NCBI GenBank assembly: GCA_030840805.1
Contig: JAVEDU010000027.1
Location: forward strand, 25,121-89,120
Origin: Actinomycetota bacterium
GTDB lineage: Bacteria > Actinomycetota > Actinomycetes > Mycobacteriales > HKI-0501
Direction of reading: 5' to 3'
Length of the DNA: 64,000 nt
Positions 35,691 to 44,390 of this stretch are shown piece after piece. Both the position numbers and the translations under genes were made by a program. A model generated the notes under the pieces. It ran no database searches and had not been told where the DNA came from. It saw nothing but the letters and a program-made list of their open reading frames with translations. How positions within the stretch are numbered: the stretch's first letter is position 1; every line of letters starts with the position of its first letter.

Positions 35691-38309
35691 ATGCGCAACC
35701 GGCCGTTCCGCCGCCTGTGGTTCACGTTCGGCCTGTCGAGCCTCGGGGACTGGCTGGGGCTGCTGGCGACGGGTCTGTTCGCGCGGAACCTGTTCGAGGG
35801 CGCGGCGGCCCAGGGCGCGGCGTTCGGTGGCGTCATCGTCGTGCGGCTGCTGCCGGCGCTGGTACTGCTGCCGCTGGCGGGGGTGTTCGCGGACCGGTTC
35901 GACCGGCGTCTGACGATGGTCGTCAGCGACGTGCTCCGATTCCTGCTCTTCGCGTCGATCCCGCTCGCCGGGTGGCTGCTGGACAGCAGCGCGCAGGCGG
36001 TGACCTGGGCGCTGATCGCCACGTTCCTGATCGAGACGATCACGATGTTCTGGATGCCCGCCAAGGAGGCGGCCGTCCCCAATCTCGTGCCGGGCCGGGT
36101 GGAGGCCGCGAACCAGCTCACCCTGATCACCACGTACGGCCTCACGCCCGTCCTCGCCGCGCTGCTGCTGGCCGGGCTCAGCCGGGCGATGCTGCTGCTC
36201 GTCGGCGACGACCCCGGTCGGCTGCCGATCAGCCCGGTCGACGTGGCCCTGTACTTCAACGCGCTGACCTTCCTCGCCGCGGCCGTCGTCGTCTGGACCA
36301 TCCCCGGCATCGGCCGTTCCGCTCCGGGGGCGGGCACGCGGTCGCGGCAGCCCGGCATGTTCGGCTCGCTGTTCGACGGCTGGCGGTTCCTGCGCAGCAC
36401 CCCGATGGTCCGGGGCCTCGTGCTGGGGATCGCCGGCGCATTCGCCGCGGGCGGTGTCGTGGTCGGGGTGGCCCCGTTCTACGCGGCGAGCCTGGGCGGC
36501 GGCGACGCGAGCTTCGCGATCCTGTTCGCGGTGCTGTTCATCGGCCTGGGGGCAGGCATGGCGCTCGGGCCGAAGCTGGTCCGGACGCTGTCGCGGCGGC
36601 GGTGGTTCGGGCTGAGCATCGTGCTCGCCGGTGGCGCCATGGCCGCGCTGGCGATCGCCCCGCACCTGGCCGTGGCGGTACCGCTCGCCGCCGTCGTGGG
36701 TATCGCCGCGGGGATGGCGTTCCTCGCCGGGACGACCCTGCTCGGCACCCAGGTGGCCGACGACATGCGCGGTCGCACGTTCGCGTTCGTCCAGGCCGCC
36801 GTCCGGGTCGTGCTGATGATCTCGATCGCGGCGGCGTCCGTGCTCGGCGGCATGGGTGGCTCGCGGGTCGTCGGCGGGTTCGCCGGGATCAACGCCAGCC
36901 GGGTTCTGCTGCTCGTGGCGGGCCTCCTCGCGGTGGCCGCCGGGATCGTCGCGTTCCGGCGCATGGACGACCGCCCCGGCGTGCCGGTGCTGCGTGACCT
37001 GCTGGCCGCGGTGCGGGGGCGTCCGCTCGCCCGTGGCGAGGGTGACCGGGACCGGGCCGGGCTGTTCGTCGTGTTCGAGGGCGGCGAGGGGGCCGGCAAG
37101 TCCACACAGGCCGTGAAGCTCGCCGCGTGGCTGCGGGTGGAGGAGGGCCGCGACTGCGTGCTCACGCGTGAGCCCGGTGCGACGCAGGTCGGCGCCCGGA
37201 TCCGCGGCATCCTGCTCGACAAGTCCAGCGACGGGCTCGCGCCGCGCGCCGAGGCGCTGCTGTACGCGGCGGACCGCGCCCACCACGTCGGCTCGGTGAT
37301 CCGGCCCGCCCTCGCGCGCGGCGAGGTGGTGATCTCCGACCGGTACATCGACTCGTCGCTGGCCTACCAGGGGGCGGGGCGTGCCCTGCCGGTCGACGAG
37401 ATCGGCTGGTTGTCGGAGTGGGCGACCGGCGGGCTGGTGCCCGATCTCGTCGTGCTGCTGGACGTCGACCCGGCCACCGGCCTGGTGCGGGTGTCCGAGC
37501 GCGGGGAGACGGACCGGCTGGAGGCGGAGGCGGTCACGTTCCATCAGCGGGTACGCCAGGGCTTCCTCGATCTGGCGGAGGCGAACCCGCACCGGTACCT
37601 GGTGCTCGACGCCCGTACCGACCCCGACGCGCTCGCGGAGGCCGTGCGGCAGCGGGTGAGCGGCCTGCTCCGCGCGCAGCGGCCGAAGACGGCGCCGACA
37701 GGGCCCGTATCGGCCGCCCCGGTCGGGCCCGCCCCGGTCGGGCCCGAGCCGGTCCGGCCCGAGGCCGAGCCGGTCGAGCCGGAGGCCGAGCCGGTCGAGC
37801 CGGAGGCCGAGCGCATCGCCGCGGTGGCCGCCCCCGATCCCGAGGCGACGGCGGCGGTGGCGCTGCCCCTCGGAGTCGCGCCCGCCCCGGCCGGGACCGA
37901 GCGGGTCGAGCCCATTGGCACGCCGGTCGAGCCCGAGCCGGTCGAGCCCGAGCCGGTCGAGCGCATTGCCACGCCGGTCGAGCGCATTGCCACGCCGGTC
38001 GAGCCCGAGCGCATTGCCGCGCCGGTCGAGACGCGTGCGCGCTCCGTGGACCCCGCGGAGACGACCGCGGTCATCCCGATCGTGGCCGCGCCGGTCGCCG
38101 ATACCCGGCCGCGGGCGGACGACACCCTGGTCATGCCGGTCGTCCGGGACGAGGCCGCGGACCCCGCCGGCGCCACGGCGGTGTTCCCGGCCGTGAAGGA
38201 GAAGGTCCTGACCTCCCCGGAGACCACCGAGGAACTGCCGCTGCGGGCCGACGCGGACGAGCCGACCGGCGGCCCTGGCGGCTCCCGAGCGGCCGGGACG
38301 GGCCAGTGA
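35691..38309 (+). CDS. tmk: MFS transporter - thymidylate kinase fusion with acidic repeat tail
   Basis: An 872-residue fusion. Residues 1-430 are a 12-helix major facilitator protein (FADRFDRRLTMVVSD is the A-like loop). Residues 450-665 are thymidylate kinase, dTMP to dTDP, with P-loop FEGGEGAGKSTQ, ISDRYIDSSLAYQGAGR and a lid-region ERGETDRLEAEA. The rest is a Glu/Pro/Val repeat tail (VEPEAEPVEPEAE; ERIATPV). Tmk with an N-terminal transporter-like domain is typical of actinobacteria and stands next to holB. The ATG at 35691 cuts into the first helix region; the frame stays open upstream to a GGGAG followed by an ATC codon near 35616, so the N-terminus may be longer. Confidence 0.9.
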   Translation: MRNRPFRRLWFTFGLSSLGDWLGLLATGLFARNLFEGAAAQGAAFGGVIVVRLLPALVLLPLAGVFADRFDRRLTMVVSDVLRFLLFASIPLAGWLLDSSAQAVTWALIATFLIETITMFWMPAKEAAVPNLVPGRVEAANQLTLITTYGLTPVLAALLLAGLSRAMLLLVGDDPGRLPISPVDVALYFNALTFLAAAVVVWTIPGIGRSAPGAGTRSRQPGMFGSLFDGWRFLRSTPMVRGLVLGIAGAFAAGGVVVGVAPFYAASLGGGDASFAILFAVLFIGLGAGMALGPKLVRTLSRRRWFGLSIVLAGGAMAALAIAPHLAVAVPLAAVVGIAAGMAFLAGTTLLGTQVADDMRGRTFAFVQAAVRVVLMISIAAASVLGGMGGSRVVGGFAGINASRVLLLVAGLLAVAAGIVAFRRMDDRPGVPVLRDLLAAVRGRPLARGEGDRDRAGLFVVFEGGEGAGKSTQAVKLAAWLRVEEGRDCVLTREPGATQVGARIRGILLDKSSDGLAPRAEALLYAADRAHHVGSVIRPALARGEVVISDRYIDSSLAYQGAGRALPVDEIGWLSEWATGGLVPDLVVLLDVDPATGLVRVSERGETDRLEAEAVTFHQRVRQGFLDLAEANPHRYLVLDARTDPDALAEAVRQRVSGLLRAQRPKTAPTGPVSAAPVGPAPVGPEPVRPEAEPVEPEAEPVEPEAERIAAVAAPDPEATAAVALPLGVAPAPAGTERVEPIGTPVEPEPVEPEPVERIATPVERIATPVEPERIAAPVETRARSVDPAETTAVIPIVAAPVADTRPRADDTLVMPVVRDEAADPAGATAVFPAVKEKVLTSPETTEELPLRADADEPTGGPGGSRAAGTGQ

Positions 38310-39565
38310 CGTCCCCGACGGGCGGAGACGCCTTCTCGTCGCTCGTGGGTCAGGACGACGCGGTGACCGTGCTGCGCCGCGCCGCCACGGCGGCCGCCCG
38401 GATCGTCGAGGCGGGGCGCCAGGGTGCCGGGTTCGTCCCGGACCCGCCGGTGGACGCCGATGCCGCGGCGCCGTCGGTCGCCGCCGACATGACCCACGCG
38501 TGGCTGTTCACCGGCCCGGCCGGGTCGGGGCGGTCGGTCGCGGCACGGGCGTTCGCGGCGGCGCTCCAGTGTGAGTACGGCACGGGCTGCGGGCACTGCG
38601 CAGGCTGCCGGACCGTCCTCGCGGGCACCCATGCCGACCTGCGGCTGGTCGTACCGGAGGGGCTGTCGATCGTCGTCGCCGATATGCGGGCGCTCGTGCT
38701 GCGGGCCTCGTCCGCGCCGTCGAACGGCCGGTGGCAGGTCGTGCTGATCGAGGACGCCGACCGGCTCGTCGAGGCCGCCTCGAACGCGCTCCTGAAGGCG
38801 ATCGAGGAACCGCCGGAGCGCACCGTGTTCCTCCTCTGCGCACCGTCCACGCACCCGGACGACGTGGCCGTGACGATCCGGTCCCGGTGCCGGGTGATCT
38901 CGCTCCGCTCGCCGGCCGCCGAGGCGGTGGCCGCGGTCCTGATCGAGCGCGACGGTGTCGACCCCGCGACCGCCCGGTGGGCGGCGCAGGCCTCGCAGGG
39001 GCATGTCGGTCGGGCGCGGCGGCTCGCCGCCGACCCGGACGCACAGCGCCGGCGGCGGGACGTCCTGTCCATCCCGCGGTCCCTGACCAGCGTGGCGGCG
39101 TGTTTCGACGCCGCGGACCGGCTCGTCGCCGCGACGGAGGTCGAATCGAAGTCGTCCCTCGAGGGCGTGGCGGAGAAGGAGGTCGCCGACCTCAAGCAGG
39201 CCCTCGGCGCCGGGGGCACCGGCAAGGGTGCCGCAACGGCCGCTCGCGGCTCCGCGGGTGCCGTGAAGGAGCTGGAGAAGCGCCAGCGGTCCCGGGTCAC
39301 CCGCGCGCAGCGGGACGCCCTCGACCGGGCGCTCGTGGACCTTGCCGCGTTCTACCGCGACGTGCTGGCCGTCCGGCTCGGGGCGAGCGTGCCCGCCGTA
39401 CACCCCGATGTGGCCGACCTCGTGTCGGCCGCGGCGGCGCGCTGGACCCCGGAGTCGGTCCTCCGTCGCATCGAGGCGGTACTGGCCTGCCGCGAAGCCG
39501 TGGAGGCGAACGTCAAGCCGCGGATCGCCGCCGAGGCGATGATGCTCGCGCTGTACCAGGGCTGA
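38306..39565 (+). CDS. holB: DNA polymerase III delta' subunit
   Basis: Clamp-loader subunit of 419 residues. TGPAGSGRSVAA replaces the Walker A lysine by Arg, as expected of a non-hydrolysing delta'. A four-cysteine zinc module (CEYGTGCGHCAGC), the VVLIEDADRL strand and the SRC arginine-finger motif (IRSRCRVISL) are present. It overlaps tmk by four bases (GTGA), the usual actinobacterial tmk-holB pair. Confidence 0.94.
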   Translation: MTSPTGGDAFSSLVGQDDAVTVLRRAATAAARIVEAGRQGAGFVPDPPVDADAAAPSVAADMTHAWLFTGPAGSGRSVAARAFAAALQCEYGTGCGHCAGCRTVLAGTHADLRLVVPEGLSIVVADMRALVLRASSAPSNGRWQVVLIEDADRLVEAASNALLKAIEEPPERTVFLLCAPSTHPDDVAVTIRSRCRVISLRSPAAEAVAAVLIERDGVDPATARWAAQASQGHVGRARRLAADPDAQRRRRDVLSIPRSLTSVAACFDAADRLVAATEVESKSSLEGVAEKEVADLKQALGAGGTGKGAATAARGSAGAVKELEKRQRSRVTRAQRDALDRALVDLAAFYRDVLAVRLGASVPAVHPDVADLVSAAAARWTPESVLRRIEAVLACREAVEANVKPRIAAEAMMLALYQG

Positions 39566-39574
39566 GGTGCGGAA

Positions 39575-39618
39575 ACGCCAGAGGCGGTGACCCCCGTGGG
39601 GGTCACCGCCTCTGGCGT
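39575..39618. terminator. Bidirectional hairpin terminator
   Basis: A perfect 20-bp stem (ACGCCAGAGGCGGTGACCCC) with a four-base loop separates the convergent holB and LPxTG genes. It starts ten bases after the holB stop and ends ten bases before the opposite stop. Confidence 0.9.
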
Positions 39619-39628
39619 GGTGCGGGAC

Positions 39629-40978
39629 TTACTGGCGACGCGCGGTCGCGACCATCGCGAAGCGGCCGAGCAGCAGCAGCAGGCCGCCACCGGCGACCAG
39701 CAGCGTCACGTCGGAACCGGTGACCGGAAGGGTCCCGGCCGGCGGCTGCTCCGAGCTCGTCGGCTCGACGCTCGGGGACGGGTTGCCGCAGGTCACGCCA
39801 CCATCGGGGGCGGTGGCCTGGGCGCGCATGTCACCGAGGGAGAGCGAGGCGAGCGGGTTGACGCCGTCCGGGCTCAGCAGGTCCAGGCGCAGCATCGTCA
39901 GCCGGCCCTGGGCCTTGTTGGCCTCGGTGACGGCGTCGGTGAGCTTGCCCAGGCTGATCTTCGCCAGGTACGGCGACTCGCCGAGGATCTTCGGCAGGGC
40001 CGGGAGGGTCGGCAGGTTGCCCGTGGGGGCCGCCGCGCCGACCTTGCTCAGCGCCGAGTCGAAGCCGCCGGGAAGCGACTTCAGGCTCGCCATCCCGATC
40101 TCGTACTCCTCGCCGGGGGCGTCGAGCTGGTGGACCTTGCCGGTCGGGTCGGTGATCTTGAGGACGGGAGCCTCGTAGGTGACCGACGACTTGCCCTCGG
40201 TGCCGGCCGCGGTGGCGGTCAGCGTCGGGGCGGAGACGACCTGGACCCGGGTGGCGGCCGGCGTGCCCTTGAACAGGGTGACGTCGAGAACGCTGATCCC
40301 GGAGGTCGACGAGACGCCGAGGCCGTGCTGGCCATCGACGGCGACGAGACCCTGGGTCGTGCTGGAACGCAGCTCGTCGGGGAGGTCCACGACGGTCACG
40401 CCGTCACCGACGGGGAGCGCGGGAAGGCCCGGAAGCGCAACCGGGAGCTCGGCAGCCTCGGTGGTCAGGGCGTGCAGCTTGGCAACCGCAGCCTCGGAGT
40501 TCGCGATCTCCACCGGGCCCGAGGGGCAGGTGATGCTGTCGTTCCACCGCGCGTGGGCGGTGGCCGGCAGGATGCTGCCCCACAGCAGCGGGTTCTTCGG
40601 GATGTCGATCAGCGAGGACGTCTGTGCCTCGGTGTTGTCCGGCGGCGCGAACTGGCTCACCGAGTTCTTGGGCAGGTCGGGAAGCGACTGACCGAGGCCC
40701 GAGAGGGAGATGAAGGAGGCGCCGGCCTGCGAGGCCTTCGCCGCGGAGGAGTCGACGGTGTTCTCGGCACGGACGAGCGAGAGGTTTCCACTGCCCGCCG
40801 GGAACAGCGGCGAAGCCGGCGTGTTGATGTCGAGACGGGCGAGCGTGGCAGAGCCGTTGGCCGTGAACGTGTCGGCCGAGGGCGCTGCCATGGCCGGAGT
40901 ACTGGCCATAACAACGAAAATGCCGGCGCCGACGGTTGCAGAGACCGCGGCGCTCCGGCGGAGACGAGAACGGTTCAC
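39629..40978 (-). CDS. LPxTG cell-wall-anchored surface protein
   Basis: A 449-residue secreted protein of unknown function. A signal peptide (ending TPAMA|APSAD) starts it and a sortase signal ends it: LPVTG near residue 417, a hydrophobic helix and the basic ATARRQ tail, with a Pro/Ser stretch before it. The body is Ala/Thr/Ser-rich beta-type sequence without a recognised domain; similar actinomycete proteins are annotated as choice-of-anchor or hypothetical. GTG 40978 has GGGGAGG seven bases upstream, which is better than the upstream ATG. Upstream (41040-41110) the DNA is locally A/T-rich, likely its promoter. No sortase gene is nearby. Confidence 0.82.
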   Translation of the reverse strand: MNRSRLRRSAAVSATVGAGIFVVMASTPAMAAPSADTFTANGSATLARLDINTPASPLFPAGSGNLSLVRAENTVDSSAAKASQAGASFISLSGLGQSLPDLPKNSVSQFAPPDNTEAQTSSLIDIPKNPLLWGSILPATAHARWNDSITCPSGPVEIANSEAAVAKLHALTTEAAELPVALPGLPALPVGDGVTVVDLPDELRSSTTQGLVAVDGQHGLGVSSTSGISVLDVTLFKGTPAATRVQVVSAPTLTATAAGTEGKSSVTYEAPVLKITDPTGKVHQLDAPGEEYEIGMASLKSLPGGFDSALSKVGAAAPTGNLPTLPALPKILGESPYLAKISLGKLTDAVTEANKAQGRLTMLRLDLLSPDGVNPLASLSLGDMRAQATAPDGGVTCGNPSPSVEPTSSEQPPAGTLPVTGSDVTLLVAGGGLLLLLGRFAMVATARRQ

Positions 40979-41209
40979 CGATGAACCTCCCCAGAGGTGG
41001 TGCGTGGACATGGCGAACCGTTCAACGATGCGGGTATGGGGGGGTGACGGGGAAAGTTTGGATTGATTTGAACTATTACTCTCTGCCTCCGACGCCATTA
41101 CTCTGCGCTCATGTGTACGGGGTGAAACGGCATTTCTGCCCAGGCGACCCGCTCGGGACGGGTGGCTGCCCACGGCGAGCCGGGGTACTCGGTGGCGGTC
41201 CGGCGGACG

Positions 41210-41482
41210 TCAGCCTAGGAAGGTGTCCTCGCGCGCCGGGTCCGCGGTGGTGGGCTGCTGCGGCAGGGCCGCGGCAGCCGACTGAGCCGGGCGCGCGCCG
41301 GTGGCGTACGGCGGGAGGATGACGGCCTGGCCGACGACCAGTTGTCCGGCGGAGATGGTCAGGGACGGCGAGCCGTGGAGTTCGTACCCCTCGTCGAGCG
41401 CCGCGCTGACCCGGCGGCAGAACTCGGCGTCGTCCGGGCCGGTGATCAGCTGATAGCGCAGTCGTTCCCGTACGTGCTCCAT
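41210..41482 (-). CDS. DUF1737 domain protein
   Basis: A 90-residue protein. The segment YQLITGPDDAEFCRRVSAALDEGYELHGSPS is the DUF1737 signature, followed by a Pro/Ala-rich tail. Function unknown. It lies between the LPxTG gene and tRNA-Thr. Confidence 0.75.
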   Translation of the reverse strand: MEHVRERLRYQLITGPDDAEFCRRVSAALDEGYELHGSPSLTISAGQLVVGQAVILPPYATGARPAQSAAAALPQQPTTADPAREDTFLG

Positions 41483-41574
41483 GCGGTCGGACCTCCCCGC
41501 GATGCGACGATGTTCGTGCCACCGTAGGTCGGCGGCGGGGCCTCCGCAGGCCCGGGTACACTGGTCGGCGCATT

Positions 41575-41648
41575 GCCGCCTTAGCTCAGACGGCTAGAGC
41601 GACGCACTCGTAATGCGTAGGTCATCGGTTCGATTCCGATAGGCGGCT
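41575..41648 (+). tRNA. tRNA-Thr(CGT)
   Basis: A 74-base cloverleaf: acceptor GCCGCCT pairs with AGGCGGC, anticodon stem ACGCA/TGCGT, loop CTCGTAA with anticodon CGT, T-loop GGTTCGATTCC. The 3' CCA is not encoded. It borders a stretch of integrase and regulator debris. Confidence 0.95.
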
Positions 41649-41654
41649 CGGCAC

Positions 41655-41701
41655 GAAGGCCCAGGTCAGAGGCTGTTTCACAGTCTCGGACCTGGGCCTT
41701 C
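41655..41701 (+). terminator. Hairpin after tRNA-Thr
   Basis: A 13-bp stem GAAGGCCCAGGTC with its complement starts six bases after the tRNA. A related hairpin lies at 63940-63988. Confidence 0.8.
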
Positions 41702-41786
41702 GCCGTTCCCCGTGGAGTGGTTCGTGGACTGAACGCGCGCTGCGGTGCCCCGTGGCCCGGGGCGCACCGCCTCTCGGCGCCGGCAG

Positions 41787-41866
41787 CGCGGATGGATCGA
41801 GGAGCTGCCGAGCGGGTCGTACCGCGTCCGGGTGTACGCCGGCGTCGACCCGCTGACCGGCCGGAA
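41787..41866 (+). pseudogene. Tyrosine-recombinase (integrase) N-terminal fragment
   Basis: About 26 codons (RGWIEELPSGSYRVRVYAGV, then DPLTGR) match the Arm DNA-binding start of actinophage-type integrases. The sequence then turns into Pro/Arg low complexity with no catalytic domain. It lies 140 bases after tRNA-Thr, the usual site for an integrase gene, so it is probably a remnant of the element that integrated here. Confidence 0.6.
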
Positions 41867-41892
41867 CCCCCGCACCCCCGCCCCTCCCCGCA

Positions 41893-42318
41893 GACGCCCG
41901 GTCAGCGGCTCGGCAGACGCTGCCGCTGCCGCTTTCGCCTGCCGCGCCGGTGCGGTCACGCCGACGATCCCGGCGGTCACCATGGCGCCCTCGACGAGCA
42001 GGTAGAGACCGTCGACGACGTCGTCGCCCATCTCGGCGGCCGCCACCAGGCCCGCGAGATCGGCACGGAACGCGGCCTTGTGTTCGCGCACAGCCTGAGC
42101 AACCGCTGATGAGGTCGCCCCGGGCTCGCCGTACGCGTCGATCCAGGCGCAGCCGCGGAAGTCCGACTCACCGAACCATTGCTGAGCCGATCGAAGACCG
42201 CCAGCAGTGGCTGGTCCGCGGCGCGGGCGTGAGCGAAGAGACGGCCGCGCCAATCCAGGTCGCGGCGAGCCAGGAACGCCACGACCAGTTCCTGCTTTGC
42301 CGGGTAGAGCGCGTAGCG
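41893..42318 (-). pseudogene. TetR-family regulator relic with frameshift
   Basis: The fragment reads YALYPAKQELVVAFLARRDL, continues to LLAVFDRL, then shifts frame by one base near 42185 into QQWFGESDFRGCAWIDAYGE and continues to ADLAGLVAAAEMGDDVVDGL and ARQAKAAAAA. This is the end of a TetR helix-turn-helix (YxxYPxKxEL) plus its ligand-binding domain. The first half of the DNA-binding domain is missing. Its end abuts the integrase fragment. Confidence 0.65.
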
Positions 42319-42650
42319 AGGACGTGTACCTGTACGTCTTCCCGGACGAGACGAATCGGGACCGGTGGTTGAAGGAGGGCCGGCAGCGGACCGCGCACGC
42401 GCGGCGACCGGCGACGGTCACCCGCGGTTGCGCGGCTTCGTCCTGAGCGGCGGGCCGACCCGCGCAGCGCGGTGGCGCCGGATCGCCGTCAGTCCCGTCG
42501 CGGACCCTTCGTACTGCGGAGGTCATCTCTTCGATTCGACCGGCGGTCCGACGGGACGGACCAGTCGAGGGCGGCCCGGCCGGCCGCCCCTGCTCCGCCA
42601 CCCGGCGGGCCCGCGTAAACCGGCATCGGCCGCCCGGTGATCGACACCCG
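42319..42650. other. Gene debris without a recognisable intact gene
   Basis: The plus strand holds a short protein-like piece (EDVYLYVFPDETNRDRWLKEG at about 42318-42380) whose parent gene I cannot name. Otherwise I see nothing supportable. Confidence 0.4.
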
Positions 42651-42653
42651 TGT

Positions 42654-42710
42654 CGTATCGGCGGGGCGAGGTATTGGTATTGGACACCGGCGCCGATTCC
42701 CCAGAGAGTT
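42654..42710 (+). promoter_or_regulatory. Conserved island promoter element, copy 1
   Basis: CGTATCG, ten bases, then GTATTGGTATTGGACACCGG (42671-42690), 12 bases, then AGAGAGTT. Copy 2 at 45527-45582 has the same order and almost the same spacing. It ends 141 bases before the propeller gene start. A perfect inverted repeat CGACAC-CC-GTGTCG sits just before it. Confidence 0.7.
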
Positions 42711-42851
42711 TCCTGTACGTGGTGGTCGGAGCGTCGAAGAAGACGGGCGAACACGCGTGTGGTCGGCCGTAGCCGTCGCGTGCCTGTCCATGACCCTGCG
42801 CTGAGACGAAGCATCGGCGACGCACCTAATGCATGGAAGCGGAGAGCACGT

Positions 42852-44081
42852 ATGAGCAACTCTGGCGACATGAAGGCCGACAGTGCCCGGGGTTTTGCCT
42901 TGCTCGGTCACTCAGATCAAGGTGGGCGCGGTGATGGCTGTCAGGTGATGGTCAGCAACGGACACGCCTTCGTCGGACATGTCTTCAGCGGCGGATTCTC
43001 GGTCATCGACGTCAGAGACCCGCGTAGGCCGGAAACTGTCAACTTCGTACCCGCAGCGCCCAACACGTGGGCACTCCACCTCCAGACGCACGGCGATATC
43101 ATGCTCGTCGTCAACGAGTTCGACGCCTTTGCGCAATCGAAGACCGAGAGTGACTACTACGGTGTCCCGGTCACCGAAACGGGAAGCCACGACTTCGCCG
43201 CCGGCATCCGCGTCTATGACATCGCGAACCCGGCTGAGCCACGAGAAATCGGGTTCATGCCCGTGGACGGCAAGGGTGTACACCGGATCTGGTGGGACGG
43301 CGGTCGCTACGCCTACGCCTCCGTCGCGCCGTGGGGATTCACCGATCACATCTTCGCGACGATCGACATGAGCGACCCGGCCAAGCCGCGGGAGGCCGGC
43401 CGCTGGTGGTTCCCCGGCATGTGGACTGCCGGCGGCGAGGAGCCACAGTGGACCAACCGGTGGGCTTTCCATCACGCCGTCGTCGCCAATGACATCGCCT
43501 ACTGCGGCTGGCGCGATGGTGGCCTCGTTCTGCTCGACGTGAGCGACGCCGCGAATCCTTCGCTGTTGTCCCACCGCAATTGGTGCCCGCCCTTCGGCGG
43601 TGGCACCCACTCGGGACTGCCGCTGCCGGACAAGAATCTCTGCCTGGTCCCGGACGAAGCCGTGGGGGACAACTGCGCGGACGGCATCAAGCGGATCTGG
43701 GTCGCGGACGTGACAGATCCGACCAACCCGGTGACGATCTCGACGTTTCCCACGCCGGCAGACGTGGACTATGCCGGGAAGGGCGGCCATTTCGGTCCGC
43801 ACAATGTTCACGAGAACCGGATCGGATCCTTCCAGAGCTCTGACCTCATCTTCGCGACGTATCAGAATGCCGGTGTGCGCGCGTTCGATCTCACCGATCC
43901 GTTCGCACCCGCCGAGGTCGGGCACTTCGTTCCGCCGACGCCGAAGAACTGGACAGACTATCGGCCGGGGCGCCCGAGGGTGAACCACACCTGTGACGTG
44001 TACGTCGATGCCAATGCCCTGGCCTATACGACGGACTTCTGCGGTGGGGGCCTGCACATCCTGGAATATCAGGGGATCTAG
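42852..44081 (+). CDS. LVIVD-repeat beta-propeller protein with conserved histidines
   Basis: A 409-residue predicted seven-bladed propeller without signal peptide. LVIVD-type blade motifs repeat (FSVIDVRDPRRPE, IRVYDIANPAEPRE, FATIDMSDPAKPRE, LVLLDVSDAANPS, IWVADVTDPTNPV, VRAFDLTDPFAPAE). Histidines recur at blade starts: LHLQTH near 74-79, GVHRIWW near 142, FHHAVV near 205, GTHSG near 252, HFGPHNVHEN near 312-321, NHTCDV near 378. Such a ring could bind a metal, as in other propeller enzymes, but the reaction is unknown. The ATG has GGAGAG upstream; the upstream ATG at 42759 is less likely. Third positions are more A/T-rich than in the flanking core. Confidence 0.75.
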   Translation: MSNSGDMKADSARGFALLGHSDQGGRGDGCQVMVSNGHAFVGHVFSGGFSVIDVRDPRRPETVNFVPAAPNTWALHLQTHGDIMLVVNEFDAFAQSKTESDYYGVPVTETGSHDFAAGIRVYDIANPAEPREIGFMPVDGKGVHRIWWDGGRYAYASVAPWGFTDHIFATIDMSDPAKPREAGRWWFPGMWTAGGEEPQWTNRWAFHHAVVANDIAYCGWRDGGLVLLDVSDAANPSLLSHRNWCPPFGGGTHSGLPLPDKNLCLVPDEAVGDNCADGIKRIWVADVTDPTNPVTISTFPTPADVDYAGKGGHFGPHNVHENRIGSFQSSDLIFATYQNAGVRAFDLTDPFAPAEVGHFVPPTPKNWTDYRPGRPRVNHTCDVYVDANALAYTTDFCGGGLHILEYQGI

Positions 44082-44251
44082 CGGCACCGACTCGACACGA
44101 CCCGGCCCTGGTCGGGCCTCCCGAACACGGGCGTGTCGGCATTCTTCCGCGCACCGAAGGATGCCGACCACGGGGCCCGCGACGGCACAGGACCGGACGC
44201 CAGGGCCTGATGGCCGACATTCCGCCGCAGCCGACTCGGACCGGCACTGCA

Positions 44252-44263
44252 GGTATCAATACC
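44252..44263. promoter_or_regulatory. Putative LysR-type operator GGTAT-CA-ATACC
   Basis: Inverted repeat in the propeller-lysR gap, 128 bases before the proposed lysR start. Its reverse complement, GGTATTGATACC, resembles the GGTATTGGTATTGG core of the duplicated element. Confidence 0.45.
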
Positions 44264-44328
44264 GACCAACCGGCTGGGACAAGTCGAGGACAGGCACCGC
44301 AGGCTATGGTCCGCTAACACAGTGCGGT

Positions 44329-44344
44329 GGTATACAGGCATACC
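44329..44344. promoter_or_regulatory. Putative LysR-type operator GGTAT-N6-ATACC
   Basis: A second inverted repeat with a T-N11-A spacing lies 47 bases before lysR. It could serve autoregulation. Confidence 0.45.
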
Positions 44345-44390
44345 GAAGAGCAATTCCGCAAGACCGCCTGACGTATGTGGGGGATCGACT

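Noticed and set aside
35628..37592. Large open frame opposite the MFS-tmk gene
   Set aside because: Charged low-complexity shadow with no motif, while the plus strand has intact transporter and kinase motifs.
41575..41648. A second partial copy of the tRNA-Thr 3' end as an attachment repeat within the window
   Set aside because: I looked for GGTTCGATTCCGATAGGCGG-like sequence near 56400 and 63700-64000 and did not see it; only the hairpin is repeated.
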